Shown here: in pieces, positions 6,140 through 6,608 of the stretch | Numbering within the stretch: position 1 is the first letter of the stretch | Layout of the letters: each line of letters begins with the position of its first letter | Source of the DNA: Candidatus Bathyarchaeota archaeon | Lineage (GTDB): Archaea > Thermoproteota > Bathyarchaeia > Bathyarchaeales > Bathyarchaeaceae | Direction of reading: 5' to 3' | DNA length: 6,608 nt | Assembly: GCA_020344435.1 (NCBI GenBank) | Contig: CP070826.1 | Coordinates: 223,155 to 229,762, forward strand | The notes under the pieces: model-generated | Told to the model about the DNA's origin: nothing | Databases searched by the model: none | The model's input: only the letters and a program-made list of their open reading frames with translations | Position numbers and translations under genes: made by a program

Positions 6140-6421
6140 CTACCAGAGCCTCCTGACCCGCTTCTTGATTCGGTCTTCTGGTCGTCCAACGATCATCTTC
6201 CCATTGATCTCTACGGCCGTCCTATCAAACAGGGTAAAGTGAAAAACCGCTACGTTCTTGATGATAACCTTCTTCTCATTCTGATGCATTATGACGAGAG
6301 CATTGCGGGTTTCATCAACCACCTTTCCAGAGATGCCAATGTAATTTGGATTTGAGCTCTCAACAACCTCAGCGTTTAGGTCGATGAACTCCCTTTGAAC
6401 GATGTGGGGAGTGACCTTCAT
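6140..6421 (-). CDS. rnp1: Ribonuclease P protein component 1 (Rpp29/Pop4 family)
   Basis: Protein subunit of archaeal RNase P, which removes the 5' leader of precursor tRNAs. In characterised archaea it pairs with Rpp21 and binds the RNase P RNA specificity region. The 93-residue product is a typical length and has the Sm-like barrel pattern of the family. Visible blocks are YIGISGKVVDETRNALVI (27-44), KKVIIKN (50-56), VAVFHFTL (57-64), and the C-terminal signature VEINGKMIVGRPEDRIKKR (70-88). The ATG overlaps the L29 stop as ATGA. A purine-rich GGGGGAG inside the L29 end provides the ribosome binding site. The position between L29 and S17 is the standard archaeal one; no eIF1/SUI1-like gene intervenes, as it does in some archaea. 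Confidence 0.95.
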   Translation of the reverse strand: MKVTPHIVQREFIDLNAEVVESSNPNYIGISGKVVDETRNALVIMHQNEKKVIIKNVAVFHFTLFDRTAVEINGKMIVGRPEDRIKKRVRRLW

Positions 6422-6608
6422 CGCTTCTCCCCCACCCCAAGTTTCTCTTCGTTCTCGACCGTGAGGATGGAGGCAATCGTTCTCCGAATCTCCCGTATCT
6501 GAGAGGGATTCTCGGGAGCTCCTCCAGCCCTCACCATCGTTCTCAGTCTCATGAGTTCGGTTCGTAGCTCGGCAACTCTCTTTCTGCGGTCTTCAGGGGA
6601 CATCCCTC
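6418..6608 (-). CDS. rpl29: 50S ribosomal protein L29 (uL29), probably 5' partial
   Basis: Large-subunit protein near the peptide exit tunnel, a simple helical hairpin. The visible 61 residues from ATG 6603 start MSPEDRRKRVAELRTELMRL. They contain the archaeal signature GGAPENPSQIREIRRTIASI (27-46) in the loop and second helix. Archaeal L29 usually has about 8-12 residues before MSPE (an IRE-like lead-in). The frame stays open through the two bases and one codon before this ATG, so the true start is probably just outside the window. Purines directly abutting the ATG are too close to act as a normal ribosome binding site, which also points upstream. The stop overlaps the rnp1 start by four bases (ATGA). 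Confidence 0.93.
   Translation of the reverse strand, partial: GMSPEDRRKRVAELRTELMRLRTMVRAGGAPENPSQIREIRRTIASILTVENEEKLGVGEKR

Noticed and set aside
1..6608. Possible mobile element, CRISPR array, repeat, tRNA or other undescribed system
   Set aside because: Reading both strands showed no repeated spacers, inverted terminal repeats, transposase-like frame or cloverleaf. The space is almost entirely filled by conserved ribosomal genes in standard archaeal order.

Overview
The window is a continuous stretch of an archaeal ribosomal-protein gene cluster (the S10/spc-type super-operon). All real genes lie on the minus strand, so the cluster reads from high to low coordinates. The order is L29 (5' end probably outside the window), RNase P component 1 (Rnp1/Rpp29), S17, L14, L24, S4e, L5, S14, S8, L6, L32e, L19e, L18, S5 and L30 (3' end outside the window). 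Archaea are indicated by proteins absent from bacteria (S4e, L32e, L19e, Rnp1), by archaeal/eukaryotic forms of S17, S5, L18 and L30, and by the gene order itself. Base composition is moderate. The lineage cannot be fixed from sequence reading alone. My impression is a non-halophilic TACK-type archaeon such as Bathyarchaeia, with low confidence.

Layout: 6608-6140 holds L29 and rnp1, joined by an ATGA overlap. 6136-4953 holds S17, L14 and L24. 4951-3652 holds S4e and L5. 3636-3472 holds the very short zinc-ribbon gene S14. 3458-2030 holds S8, L6 and L32e. 2008-334 holds L19e, L18 and S5. 332-1 holds the first 110 codons of L30. No stretch of more than about 25 bases is without a gene, and I see no RNA gene, mobile element, repeat, CRISPR array, internal promoter or terminator.

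The genes form one translationally coupled polycistron. Junctions are ATGA overlaps, TAATG overlaps or gaps of 1-21 nt. Shine-Dalgarno motifs usually sit inside the 3' end of the preceding gene. Several genes use GTG or TTG starts (L14, L24, S4e, L19e, probably S5), and Shine-Dalgarno motifs plus family N-termini decide several starts. The products build the 30S subunit (S4e, S5, S8, S14, S17) and the 50S subunit (L5, L6, L14, L18, L19e, L24, L29, L30, L32e). Rnp1 supports tRNA 5' maturation, so ribosome and tRNA supply are co-expressed. I found no undescribed system; the points worth a second look are small-scale.
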